Origin: Sphingomonadaceae bacterium PASS1 | Lineage (GTDB): Bacteria > Pseudomonadota > Alphaproteobacteria > Sphingomonadales > Sphingomonadaceae | Length of the DNA stretch: 64,000 nucleotides | Reading direction: 5' to 3' | Assembly (NCBI GenBank): GCA_002255985.1 | Contig: NKIR01000002.1 | Location: 208,479-272,478, forward strand | In this document: positions 46,082 to 55,227 of the stretch, one piece after another | How positions within the stretch are numbered: position 1 is the stretch's first letter | Layout: every line of letters starts with the position of its first letter | Notes under the pieces: generated by a model | Databases searched by the model: none | What the model was told of the DNA's origin: nothing | Seen by the model: the letters and a program-made list of their open reading frames with translations, nothing else | Position numbers and translations under genes: made by a program

Positions 46082-46837
46082 TTAGCGCGCCAACCAGCCG
46101 CCATCAACGGCCAGAATGTGGCCATTGACATAGTCGGCAGCAGACGACGCCAAAAACACCGCCGCGCCGCCAATATCTTCGGCCTTGCCCCAACGTCCCG
46201 CGGGAATACGCTCAACGATCTGGCGGTTACGGTTTTCATCGGCTTGCAGGGCTGCCGTATTATTGGTTTCGATATAGCCCGGTGCAATGGCGTTTACATT
46301 AATGCCCTTTGCCGCCCATTCATTGGCCATCGCCTTGGTCAAGCCGCCCACGCCAGATTTTGACGCGGTATAGCTCGGCACGCGAATGCCGCCTTGAAAG
46401 GTGAGCATCGAGGCGATGTTGATAATCTTGCCCGAACCTTGCGATATCATGCATTTGGCCGCAGCCTGCGACAGGAAGAACAGGGTTTTGAGATTGGTGT
46501 CGATCACCGCATCCCAATCGTCTTCGGTAAAATCTACAGCATCATTGCGACGGATGATCCCGGCGTTATTCACCAAGATATCCAGCCGCCCGAACGCCGC
46601 CTGTGTTTCATCAACGACGCGTGCGACAGGCTCAATGGAGGACAGGTCAGCGGTGATGTTCATCGCCTTGCGTCCATTTGCTTCGATCAAGGCCAGCGTT
46701 TCTGTTGGCGCGGAACGACCCGCGACGGCAACATCAGCGCCTGCTTTTGACAAGGCGACGGCAATTGCCTGACCAATGCCCGTATTGGCACCAGTGACCA
46801 GCGCCGTTTTGCCCGAAAGATCAAATGGCGCGCTCAT
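46082..46837 (-). CDS. kduD: SDR-family 2-dehydro-3-deoxy-D-gluconate 5-dehydrogenase-like (KduD-like)
   Basis: MSAPFDLSGKTALVTGANTGIGQAIAVALSKAGADVA; LVNNAGIIRR; YTASKSGVGGLTKAMANEWA; context. Confidence 0.85.
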   Translation of the reverse strand: MSAPFDLSGKTALVTGANTGIGQAIAVALSKAGADVAVAGRSAPTETLALIEANGRKAMNITADLSSIEPVARVVDETQAAFGRLDILVNNAGIIRRNDAVDFTEDDWDAVIDTNLKTLFFLSQAAAKCMISQGSGKIINIASMLTFQGGIRVPSYTASKSGVGGLTKAMANEWAAKGINVNAIAPGYIETNNTAALQADENRNRQIVERIPAGRWGKAEDIGGAAVFLASSAADYVNGHILAVDGGWLAR

Positions 46838-46838
46838 A

Positions 46839-47477
46839 TCAGGCTGCCACGCTCCGCAGATAGGCGGACATTTCTTCATCCTGCGAATTGGCATAGAAAT
46901 AATCGGCGAAGCGTTCACCGGCAATCGCAGCCTTCAGTAGATCCTGATCAACCGTTTTGAGGACGGTCAGCATGTCGCGGCAAGATGCTGCCTTTACATC
47001 CTTCAATATGCTCCGGTTGGCGGCCATGAAGTGCGCGCGCTCCTTGGGGTAACCCGCGCCGCCTTCATTTTCGAAAATCTTGCGGTAGCAATCCTGCAGG
47101 TTCAGTTCCGCCGCCCAGCCAAAGCCTTTTGCATAAGGCATCGACATCGCGTTGCCGTCATTGATCTGGCTGAACAGAAATGCATCGGTCGGGTCGATCA
47201 CAAGGCCACAAAATACGCCGGGCATTGCGTTGCAGGCCAGCATGGAACCCATTCCGGTGCCACAACCTGTCACGACAAAATCAGCCGCTTTGGAGTTGAG
47301 CAAAATTCCGGCAAGCAAACCATTCATGACATAAGTCAGCGAAGCGGCATCCTCTGCGCTATACATGCCATAGTTAAAGACCTGATGGCCCAATGGCTCT
47401 GCGACTGCAGTCAGTGCATCGTTGATAATGCTGTTCTTAGCCGCTTGGCTATTTTCGGTGATCAGCGCGATCTTCAT
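46839..47477 (-). CDS. RpiB/LacA/LacB-family isomerase, candidate 4-deoxy-L-threo-5-hexosulose-uronate isomerase
   Basis: MKIALITENSQAAKNSIINDAL...FVVTGCGTGMGSMLACNAMPGVFCGL RpiB-fold motif; next to KduD-like SDR and KdgK-like kinase. Confidence 0.8.
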   Translation of the reverse strand: MKIALITENSQAAKNSIINDALTAVAEPLGHQVFNYGMYSAEDAASLTYVMNGLLAGILLNSKAADFVVTGCGTGMGSMLACNAMPGVFCGLVIDPTDAFLFSQINDGNAMSMPYAKGFGWAAELNLQDCYRKIFENEGGAGYPKERAHFMAANRSILKDVKAASCRDMLTVLKTVDQDLLKAAIAGERFADYFYANSQDEEMSAYLRSVAA

Positions 47478-47529
47478 AAATATCCTTTCCCGTCAAACCC
47501 GATGGTTTGTAATCAAATTCTGCAATGAA

Positions 47530-47544
47530 GGTAACCGGTGTCAT
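47530..47544. promoter_or_regulatory. Candidate LacI-family operator upstream of isomerase-kduD-kdgK operon
   Basis: GGTAACCGGTGTCAT, identical to 41816-41830. Confidence 0.65.
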
Positions 47545-47561
47545 CTGCAAGTGCAATATCG

Positions 47562-48614
47562 TCATTTCATCGGCGGAGCGACCGAACCGCGCCGGACGAG
47601 CGTCGACACGAAGGTCGATGGCTCCTGATCCTCTGGGGATACCGATGTCGCATCGCCGATGATCTTAAGCGCTGCCGACCGACCCATGGCAACAATGGGC
47701 CATCGCACCGTTGTCAGCGGCGGCCAAACCCGCGCGGCGATGGGCGTGTCATCGAAACCGATGATCGATAATTCTTCCGGCACGGCGATGCCGCGTGACC
47801 GCGCCGCGAACAGAACGCCTGCGGCCATTTCGTCATTACACGCAAAAATCGCCGTCGGCCGCGGCTGCAAATCAAACAGGCTTTCGGCCGCAGCGATTCC
47901 CGATTCGAACGTATATTGCCCATCGGCGATCAGGCTGCGCGGCAGCTTTATGCCCGCTTCGGCCAATGCGAATTCAAACCCGTCGCGCCGTACTTGCGCC
48001 GAGTTGAAACCATGGGGCCCGGAAATCAGCCCAATGCGGCGGTGTCCCTGCGCGATGAGGTGGCGCGTCGCCTCAATCACCGCATCCCTGTCATTGGACG
48101 CAACCATATGATCGGGATCATCCAGCACAGACGATCCCATGCGCACATATTTGCAGTTCACCTCTTCACACAGGCGCGCGAGGGCATCTATTTCGGAGAT
48201 CGGCGGCAACAAAACGACGCCGTACAGCCGTTGTCGCACCAAAAAGCTGCGCACATCGTCAAGCATGTCCGGCGAACTCCTGTCCACTGGACGGACAACA
48301 AGTTCAAAGTCCGTGTCACGCAGCGCCTCCAATATGCCTTGCTGCATATTGAGTATCATCTGCGCATTCGGGTTGTCGTGGACAAGGCCAATCAGGAAAT
48401 TGCGGCCCAGTGCCAGCGCACGCGCCTGTGGATTGGGGACATATCCGGTCTCCCGAATAACCACCTCAATCTTTTCCCGCGTATCATCATGCAAGGAGCC
48501 AGAGCGGTTTATGACGCGGCTAACGGTCTTTTTCGACACCCCGGCAAGCCGTGCGATATCGTTGATCGTCGGCTTTGATACCGCCTTGTTCCGAGGTTTT
48601 GGGACGCCCTTCAT
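47562..48614 (-). CDS. LacI-family transcriptional regulator
   Basis: KPTINDIARLAGVSKKTVSRVINRSGSLHDDTREKIEVVIRETGYVPNPQARALA HTH and periplasmic-binding-like domain. Confidence 0.95.
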   Translation of the reverse strand: MKGVPKPRNKAVSKPTINDIARLAGVSKKTVSRVINRSGSLHDDTREKIEVVIRETGYVPNPQARALALGRNFLIGLVHDNPNAQMILNMQQGILEALRDTDFELVVRPVDRSSPDMLDDVRSFLVRQRLYGVVLLPPISEIDALARLCEEVNCKYVRMGSSVLDDPDHMVASNDRDAVIEATRHLIAQGHRRIGLISGPHGFNSAQVRRDGFEFALAEAGIKLPRSLIADGQYTFESGIAAAESLFDLQPRPTAIFACNDEMAAGVLFAARSRGIAVPEELSIIGFDDTPIAARVWPPLTTVRWPIVAMGRSAALKIIGDATSVSPEDQEPSTFVSTLVRRGSVAPPMK

Positions 48615-48685
48615 ATAAGCTGCATAGCAAGAATTGCATGTCGATACAGCAAAAGTTGCGAACAATATTTGGCGCATCCTTGCAA

Positions 48686-48700
48686 ATGACACCGGTTTCC
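48686..48700. promoter_or_regulatory. Candidate LacI-family operator in divergent lacI/hydratase promoter
   Basis: ATGACACCGGTTTCC; reverse complement GGAAACCGGTGTCAT differs by one base from the other two sites. Confidence 0.62.
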
Positions 48701-48766
48701 CATAACAACGGCGATAATGAGATTTTCAATGAGGGACGCAGATTATATCTGCGCAAACGGTCGTCG

Positions 48767-49555
48767 ATGATGCCAACAGATATTGCCAACCAATTTGTTG
48801 CAGCGCGGCGTCACGGCCGTCATCTGCCGGAATATCCAGGCCCCATTCCTCAAAGCTTGTCGGCTGCTTACGCGGTTCAGGACGCGGCGATTCATGCGAC
48901 TGGCCAGTCTGTCATTGGATGGAAAGTCGGGCGTATTTTCCCGCCGCTGTCTGAAAAATTTGGCGCAAACCGTCTGGCCGGGCCTATCTTTACCGCGCAC
49001 ACTTTGTCGGCGGATGCATTGGCGTCTGGCAACATATTCACGGGCGGATTTGGCGCAGCCGAGGCCGAATTTCTGATCAAGATCGGCTCCGACCTGCCGC
49101 TTGGTAAGCAGGATTACACGCTGGAAGACGCCGAACGCCAAATCGAGGCGGTTCATGTCGGCATCGAAATTGCAAGCTCGCCTTTGCCCACCATCAACGA
49201 GTTGGGACCAGCCGTGACCGTTTCGGATTTCGGCAATAATAACGGTTTGATAATTGGGCAAGCTATACCCGACTGGCAGAACAGCAACTTTGCCGACTGG
49301 GCCGTTCGGTTAGAGATTGATGGCACTGTCGCCGGAAGTGGCTCTGCCAACAGCTTCCCCGATGGCCCTCTCGGCTCCGTACGCTTTCTGCTCAACAATT
49401 TGGGTGAACGCGGCATCTTGATTAACGCGGGCACATGGATTTCGTCGGGCGCTGTGACAGGCGTGCATCAGGTTACGCCCGGACAATCGGTACAGGCATT
49501 TTTTGACACATCATTGTTGGTAAGCTGCACAATAGAGGCCGCGCCAATCGTCTGA
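48767..49555 (+). CDS. 2-keto-4-pentenoate hydratase / fumarylacetoacetate hydrolase family protein
   Basis: AYAVQDAAIHATGQSVIGWKVGRI...AEAEFLIKIGSDLP...VGIEIASSPLPTI; start MMPTDIANQF. Confidence 0.85.
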   Translation: MMPTDIANQFVAARRHGRHLPEYPGPIPQSLSAAYAVQDAAIHATGQSVIGWKVGRIFPPLSEKFGANRLAGPIFTAHTLSADALASGNIFTGGFGAAEAEFLIKIGSDLPLGKQDYTLEDAERQIEAVHVGIEIASSPLPTINELGPAVTVSDFGNNNGLIIGQAIPDWQNSNFADWAVRLEIDGTVAGSGSANSFPDGPLGSVRFLLNNLGERGILINAGTWISSGAVTGVHQVTPGQSVQAFFDTSLLVSCTIEAAPIV

Positions 49556-49578
49556 ATACATCTATGAGAGGATGATTT

Positions 49579-50856
49579 ATGGAGACAGCTTCAATTCCGG
49601 AACGGACTGGCCGATATCGCTGGGCCATCATCGCCCTCTTATTCTTCGCAACGACAGTCAACTATATTGACCGCACCATGCTCGGGCTGCTCGCGCCCAC
49701 GCTGCAGACCGAATTAAATTGGAATGAGGACGATTACGGAAATATCGTCACCGCATTTCAGGCGGCATATGCGCTTGGATTTTTGTTCATGGGCTATGTC
49801 ATCGACAGGTTCGGACCAAAAATAGGTTATTCGATTGCCATCACGATCTGGACCATTGGCCATGTCGCCCATGGCTTCGGTGGTTCGGTCGCATCCTTCA
49901 TGGCTGCCCGCGCTGTGCTGGGCGTCGGTGAGGCAGGCCACTTCCCGGCCGTTGTCCGTTCGAGCAGCGAATGGTTCCCGCAAAAAGAACGTGCCTATGC
50001 CATAGGCTGGGTCAATTCCGGCACAACAGTTGGTGTCATCCTAACAGCGCCGACCTTGTGGCTGTTTATGCAGGCGCTTGGCCTTGGCTGGCGCGAGACA
50101 TTTATTTACTCCGGCCTATTCGGAGTTGTGCTGCTTGGGCTTTGGCTGTGGTTGTACAGCAACCCTCGCGAAAGCGGCAAAGTCAGCGAAGGCGAGCTCA
50201 AATGGATTGAACATGATCCGCCCGAAAAGATCGAAAAAATCGGCTGGAGCCGGATTGTCCGCAAGCGCGAAGCATGGGCCTTTGCGACTGCAAAGTTTCT
50301 GACTGACCCGGTTTGGTTCCTCATGCTGTTCTGGCTGCCCAAATATTTCAGCACGACTTATGACGTCGATCTTAAGGTCGTGCTGTTGCCGATGATCCTG
50401 ATGTATCTTCTGTCCGATGTCGGCAGCATTGCGGGCGGATGGTTCTCATCACGGCTTATTCAACAGGGACGGACACCGAATTTCGCGCGCAAGGTCACCA
50501 TGATTATCGCGGGACTATGTGTGCTCCCGCTGCTCTTTGTCACTGGGGTGAGCAACATGTGGCTCGCGGTTTTGCTGATCGGTATCGCACTGGCCGGGCA
50601 TCAGGCATTCTCCACCAACCTACTTTCCATACCACCAGACATGTTCCCGAAACGGGCCGTGGGCAGCGTGATTGGTCTCGGCGGATTTGCCGGCGGTATT
50701 GGCGGCATGATTATGGCCAAGTCGACGGGCTTGGTTCTTGATGCGACCCAAGGTAATTACACCATCATCTTTGCGATGTGCACCACGGTGTATTTCCTCG
50801 CGGTTGCGGCCATCCATTTGCTGTCGCCGCGCCTTGCAAAGGTTGAAGTGCAATAG
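49579..50856 (+). CDS. MFS transporter, hexuronate (ExuT-like) type
   Basis: RYRWAIIALLFFATTVNYIDRTMLGLLAPTLQTELNWNEDDYGNIVTAFQAAYALG; GVGEAGHFPAVVRSSSEWFPQKERA. Confidence 0.9.
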   Translation: METASIPERTGRYRWAIIALLFFATTVNYIDRTMLGLLAPTLQTELNWNEDDYGNIVTAFQAAYALGFLFMGYVIDRFGPKIGYSIAITIWTIGHVAHGFGGSVASFMAARAVLGVGEAGHFPAVVRSSSEWFPQKERAYAIGWVNSGTTVGVILTAPTLWLFMQALGLGWRETFIYSGLFGVVLLGLWLWLYSNPRESGKVSEGELKWIEHDPPEKIEKIGWSRIVRKREAWAFATAKFLTDPVWFLMLFWLPKYFSTTYDVDLKVVLLPMILMYLLSDVGSIAGGWFSSRLIQQGRTPNFARKVTMIIAGLCVLPLLFVTGVSNMWLAVLLIGIALAGHQAFSTNLLSIPPDMFPKRAVGSVIGLGGFAGGIGGMIMAKSTGLVLDATQGNYTIIFAMCTTVYFLAVAAIHLLSPRLAKVEVQ

Positions 50857-50859
50857 GCT

Positions 50860-52341
50860 ATGACACCGCGCTTCATCATTGCCAACGCGCGCGATAATGT
50901 TGCGATAGCCATTGCTGACCTTGCCGCCGGCGATGTCCTGACAAACGGGTGCGTTGTCGTCGAACCCATATCGGCCGGTCATAAGGTTGCCTTGACCGCG
51001 ATTGCCATCGGCGACCCGGTTATCAAGCTTGGTCAACCCATCGGCCTTGCGTCTGAAACCATTGCCGCAGGTGCACATGTGCATAGCCACAATTTGCATT
51101 TCGCACGCACACCCGCAGGCAGCGAGACGGGCGTCGACCTGCGCACCCCCGAACCGATCGAGGCCAGCTTCGACGGGTTTGTTCGTGCCGATGGGCGCGT
51201 GGGCACACGCAACTTCATCGGCATACTGACCTCGGTGAACTGCTCTGCGACGGTGGCGCGCCGTATTGCGGCCCATTTCACTCCGGAACGTCTGGCCGCT
51301 TTTCCTTATGTCGACGGCGTCGTCGCCTTCACCCACCATTCGGGATGCGGCATGGCGAAGGACGGCCGCGGCATTGAAAATCTGCGTCACACCATCACGG
51401 GATACGCCACGAACCCCAACTTCGCCGGCGTCCTTTTGGTAGGGCTTGGCTGCGAAGTGAACCAAATTCAGGACATGCCCGGCTTTCGCGGGGATGCGCT
51501 GAACATTCAAGACGCGGGCGGGACGGCTGCGGCGATCAGCGCAGGCATAGAAATTGCGGAACGGCTTGTGCGCAGCGCCAACTTATGTCGCCGCCAATCT
51601 GTCTCCGCTGCCAGCCTCACCATCGGTCTGCAATGCGGTGCGTCCGACGGCTATTCCGCGATAACCGCGAACCCGGCGCTGGGCGCAGCGGTTGACCGGC
51701 TGGTGGCCGCAGGCGGCCGCGCCATCTTGTCCGAAACACCCGAAATTTATGGCGCCGAACATCTGCTCGTGCGCCGTGCTGTATCGCCAGACGTCGCGGA
51801 TACGCTAGCCGATCGGCTTGTCTGGTGGGAGGAATATGCAGCGCGCGATGGCGCAAGCCTCGACAACAACCCGTCGCCGGGGAACAAGGCGGGCGGCATC
51901 ACCACCATTCTCGAAAAATCCTTGGGCGCGGTTGCCAAAGCAGGCTCAACACCGCTCAATGCGGTCATTGACTATGCCCGAAAGGTGACGGCACCTGGCC
52001 TGACGTTCATGGACTCACCGGGATATGACCCATGCTCTGCGACTGGCCAGATTGCAGGCGGCGCGCATTTGATTTTGTTTACGACGGGCCGTGGCTCGGT
52101 CTTTGGATCGATCCCCTCGCCAACCATCAAACTTGCATCCAACGCTGCCCTCGCGCGAAATATGGCAGACGACATCGATGTGGATTGCAGCGGCATATTG
52201 GACGGCGTGCGCGTTGATGACATGGGCGCGCAGGTATTCGCCCGCATTCTGGAAACCGCCAGCGGCCAAAAAACGGCTTCGGAGTTGCTTGGCCTTGGCG
52301 AAAACGAATGGGTGCCGTGGATACCCGGCGCAACCTATTGA
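50860..52341 (+). CDS. uxaA: Altronate dehydratase (UxaA family, SAF + catalytic domains)
   Basis: RTRNFIGILTSVNCSATVARRIAAHF; FTHHSGCGMAKDG; GLGCEVNQI; LQCGASDGYSAITANPALGAAVDRLVAAGGRAILSETPEIYGAEHLL; FTTGRGSVFG. Confidence 0.92.
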   Translation: MTPRFIIANARDNVAIAIADLAAGDVLTNGCVVVEPISAGHKVALTAIAIGDPVIKLGQPIGLASETIAAGAHVHSHNLHFARTPAGSETGVDLRTPEPIEASFDGFVRADGRVGTRNFIGILTSVNCSATVARRIAAHFTPERLAAFPYVDGVVAFTHHSGCGMAKDGRGIENLRHTITGYATNPNFAGVLLVGLGCEVNQIQDMPGFRGDALNIQDAGGTAAAISAGIEIAERLVRSANLCRRQSVSAASLTIGLQCGASDGYSAITANPALGAAVDRLVAAGGRAILSETPEIYGAEHLLVRRAVSPDVADTLADRLVWWEEYAARDGASLDNNPSPGNKAGGITTILEKSLGAVAKAGSTPLNAVIDYARKVTAPGLTFMDSPGYDPCSATGQIAGGAHLILFTTGRGSVFGSIPSPTIKLASNAALARNMADDIDVDCSGILDGVRVDDMGAQVFARILETASGQKTASELLGLGENEWVPWIPGATY

Positions 52342-52379
52342 ATTGAGGCGCGCTTAATCAGCGCCCCAACGCACAGTCC

Positions 52380-53051
52380 CTAAAAACCCATGAAGCGCAC
52401 ATTGCCTTCAACCGACTCGCGCTGACGATCAAATGCATTCACCGCAGCCTCTTCATCGCGGTAGCCAATGGCAATGCCGCAGAAGAAGATATGCGTTTCA
52501 TCCGACACGCCAATGAATTCCTTGATAAGCTTTGCATGCATGGCGAGGAATTCTTGCGGGCACGTGTCCAAACCTTCGCCACGTAGCAGCAGCATGATTG
52601 TTTGTAGCCACATGCCAACATCTGACCATTGCGGCGAACCCATGCGGCGGTCGAAATAGCACATCAGCACAGCAGGCGCTTTGAACGACGTGACATTGTT
52701 GCGCACGAATTCACTGCGCTGATCTGCAGCTGAGCGCCCAATACCCATAGCCTGATACATCGACGCCCCAACCTGTTGCAGGCGCGCCTTACATTCCGGG
52801 ATGACTTCGGGCTCAGACCATGAATATTCGGGCGGGTCCTGCATCGGCGATGCCAGCATCTTCGTCTGCAGTTCCGCAAGCGGCTCCCCGGTGAGGATCG
52901 TTGCCTCCCAAGGTTGGAAGTTACAACCAGAAGGCGCCCACCGCGCCGTATCCATGACCCGATGCAACACATCCAAAGGAACAGCATCGGGCTTGAACGC
53001 CCGGATGGAACGACGGGAAAGAACGGCTTCGCTAACAGTCAGTTGATTCAT
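52380..53051 (-). CDS. Nitroreductase family protein
   Basis: LSRRSIRAFKPDAVPLDVLHRVMDTARWAPSGCNFQPWEATILTGEPL. Confidence 0.9.
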   Translation of the reverse strand: MNQLTVSEAVLSRRSIRAFKPDAVPLDVLHRVMDTARWAPSGCNFQPWEATILTGEPLAELQTKMLASPMQDPPEYSWSEPEVIPECKARLQQVGASMYQAMGIGRSAADQRSEFVRNNVTSFKAPAVLMCYFDRRMGSPQWSDVGMWLQTIMLLLRGEGLDTCPQEFLAMHAKLIKEFIGVSDETHIFFCGIAIGYRDEEAAVNAFDRQRESVEGNVRFMGF

Positions 53052-53207
53052 GCCGCGCTTCCTGCCCCGCCAATCGCGAATGGTCAAGCTGAAGTGACTT
53101 ATGTGCTGAATAATCAGTCAGTTGCTGCTGAGCGAGCGTAAGCAGGGCCGGCCTCGCGTTCGCTTTCCGGCCGGCGCCCACTTGACCTGAAAGGCTTGGC
53201 ACAATAT

Positions 53208-53232
53208 TTCCATATTTCTCAAAATATAGGAA
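53208..53232. promoter_or_regulatory. Probable ArsR operator (inverted repeat)
   Basis: TTCCATATTT-ctca-AAATATAGGAA just upstream of the arsR GTG start. Confidence 0.6.
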
Positions 53233-53238
53233 CTAGAC

Positions 53239-53574
53239 GTGGCAAGACACTTACAGCCAGTCGAGGCGCTGAGCGCTCTGGCCCACGATACCCGCCTTCA
53301 GGTGTTTCAACTGCTGGTGCAGGCGGGTACGGAGGGAATGACTGCCGGCGCGATCGCCACGGCGGTAGATGTCCCTGCGTCCACCATGTCGCACCATATC
53401 GCCACCTTGGAGCGGGCAGGGCTCGCGCAGTCCGAGCGCGAGAGCCGGATGATCCATTACCGCGCCGACTATGATGGCATGCGCCGACTCCTCTCGTTCC
53501 TGATGGAAGACTGCTGCCAAGGGCGACCAGAGATGTGCGCCGACCTGGTCAGCGCAATGGCCTGCAGGCCTTGA
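53239..53574 (+). CDS. arsR: ArsR/SmtB-family regulator, probable As(III)-responsive
   Basis: LSALAHDTRLQVFQLLVQAGTEGMTAGAIATAVDVPASTMSHHIATLERAGLAQSERESRMIHY; C-terminal EDCCQGRPEMC thiol cluster. Confidence 0.87.
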   Translation: MARHLQPVEALSALAHDTRLQVFQLLVQAGTEGMTAGAIATAVDVPASTMSHHIATLERAGLAQSERESRMIHYRADYDGMRRLLSFLMEDCCQGRPEMCADLVSAMACRP

Positions 53575-53584
53575 GGGGAAAGCA

Positions 53585-53761
53585 ATGACCGACAAGGCCT
53601 ACAACGAGCTGTTCCTGAACACCGGCAACAGTTCCCACTTAATCATAGGCGAGGCGTGCCTCGAGGCCATGCGCTACCGCAACCGGCGGGAGGAACGGGA
53701 TGAGCTTTTGGAAATACCTGCCAGAAGCGCAGGTCTTACCGCCGCACCCGGTGGGGCGTGA
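53585..53761 (+). pseudogene. Degenerate N-terminal remnant of thioredoxin-type/LMW-phosphatase-like arsenate reductase ArsC
   Basis: Manual translation MTDKAYNELFLNTGNSSHLIIGEACLEAMRYRNRREERDELLEIPARSAGLTAAPGGA*; resembles ArsC start (LFLCTGNSARSI.AEA.L) but CX5R is NX5H and the ORF is only 58 aa. Confidence 0.65.
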
Positions 53762-55119
53762 AAATTCCCCTCAGCATAGCCGCGAGTGTCTTGGCAATGA
53801 CACCAGCGGGCGCGATTGCTGCGCCGCCAACGCTTCAGGACATCATGGGAGACCCCGAGTGGGTGACGCTGTCGGGAAGCAGTCGCCTGCGATACGAGGC
53901 GCTCGAAGGACAGCCGCGCGCGGGCTTGAACGCGACGGACGAGCAACTGGCCCTACGCATGATCATCACTGCGCAGGTCGACCTGCAAGCCATCAAGTTC
54001 AACGCCGAGTTGCATGACAGTCGTGCCTGGCTGAATAAGCCGGGCGGGGCGTTGAGCGCGAACGAAGTGAACACCTTCGAACTGGTCCAGGCGAACATCG
54101 CCGGGGATGTGAACATTGGAGGTGGTGCCAAATTGTCCCTGCAATTGGGTCGCATGACGATCGGCCTCGGTTCCCGGCGGTTGGTTGCGGCAGACGACTA
54201 CCGCAATGCCACCAACGGCTACACCGGCTTGCGCGCGGACCTGCGCACCAAGGGCGGTCTGGCGGCGACGGCGATCTACGTTTTGCCGCATATTCGCCTG
54301 CCCGACGACCTACCTTCGATAAAGGTGCAGCAGCCCCACTGGGACCGGGAAAGCTTCGACTTGCGGCTATGGGGCGGGCTTGTCTCGCACACCGGGCTTG
54401 TGCGTAACCTCACGCTCGAAGCCGGCTATTTCGGTTTACTGGAGCGCGACTGGCCGGGCCACGTCACGCGCCAACGGGACCTCGACAGCTTCAGCGCACG
54501 CTTGATTCGTGATCCCCGGCCAGGCGCGGTCGATTTCGAGCTGGAGGGTATTTACCAGTCGGGAACCGTTCGGGCGAGCGGCTCGACCAGCGCGCCGATC
54601 CTACCGGTGAGCGCCTGGTTCATGCATGCAGATACGGGCTATTCCTTTCCCGGCCCTGCGAAAGTGCGGCTTTCGCTGGAATACGACCGCGCCAGCGGTG
54701 ACGGGCCGGGCGGAAAGTTCGGGCGGTTCGACACCTTGTTCGGGATGCGGGGTGCCGACCTTGGGCAGTCGGGCATCTACAATGCGATTGGCCGCGCCAA
54801 CATCAGTGCTGTTGGCGTTCGCCTGGAGAAGGGCCTCGCGGGGCGCTGGGAAGGTTACTTTACCTACAAGCCAATGTGGCTCGCCAGCCGGACGGACTCT
54901 TTTTCGACCACCGGGGTGCGGGATTTCACCGGTAGCGCCGGAAACTTCGCAGGCCACCAGGTCGAATTGCAGTTGCGATACTGGTTGGTACCGAAATTCC
55001 TGCGCGGACAACTCAACATCGTGAACCTTTCAAAGGGCCGCTTCCTGCGCACCGCGCCGAACGCCGTGACTGGGGCCGACACACACTACATAGCGACCAC
55101 CATCAGTATGCATTTCTGA
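53758..55119 (+). CDS. Alginate-export-family outer-membrane porin-like protein (GTG start)
   Basis: Signal peptide; LSGSSRLRYEALEGQPRAGLNATDEQLALRMIITAQVDL; QLGRMTIGLGSRRLVAADDYRN; C-terminal aromatic MHF. Confidence 0.85.
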   Translation: MKIPLSIAASVLAMTPAGAIAAPPTLQDIMGDPEWVTLSGSSRLRYEALEGQPRAGLNATDEQLALRMIITAQVDLQAIKFNAELHDSRAWLNKPGGALSANEVNTFELVQANIAGDVNIGGGAKLSLQLGRMTIGLGSRRLVAADDYRNATNGYTGLRADLRTKGGLAATAIYVLPHIRLPDDLPSIKVQQPHWDRESFDLRLWGGLVSHTGLVRNLTLEAGYFGLLERDWPGHVTRQRDLDSFSARLIRDPRPGAVDFELEGIYQSGTVRASGSTSAPILPVSAWFMHADTGYSFPGPAKVRLSLEYDRASGDGPGGKFGRFDTLFGMRGADLGQSGIYNAIGRANISAVGVRLEKGLAGRWEGYFTYKPMWLASRTDSFSTTGVRDFTGSAGNFAGHQVELQLRYWLVPKFLRGQLNIVNLSKGRFLRTAPNAVTGADTHYIATTISMHF

Positions 55120-55227
55120 AACCGGTATCGACTCGCGGATGGCCTAACCGAGTATGAACCCGCGACGGACATTGGCACGCCGGATCAAGAGAGTTGAATG
55201 AGCGTTTAATGTTTGATATCCTGCTGT

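Noticed and set aside
50620-51510. 296-aa minus-strand ORF spanning the MFS/uxaA junction
   Set aside because: Crosses two well-supported plus-strand genes and has no recognisable domain.
53145-53179. GCCGGCC...GGCCGGC hairpin before arsR
   Set aside because: Short GC palindrome with no T-tract; could be a terminator remnant or chance in GC-rich DNA.
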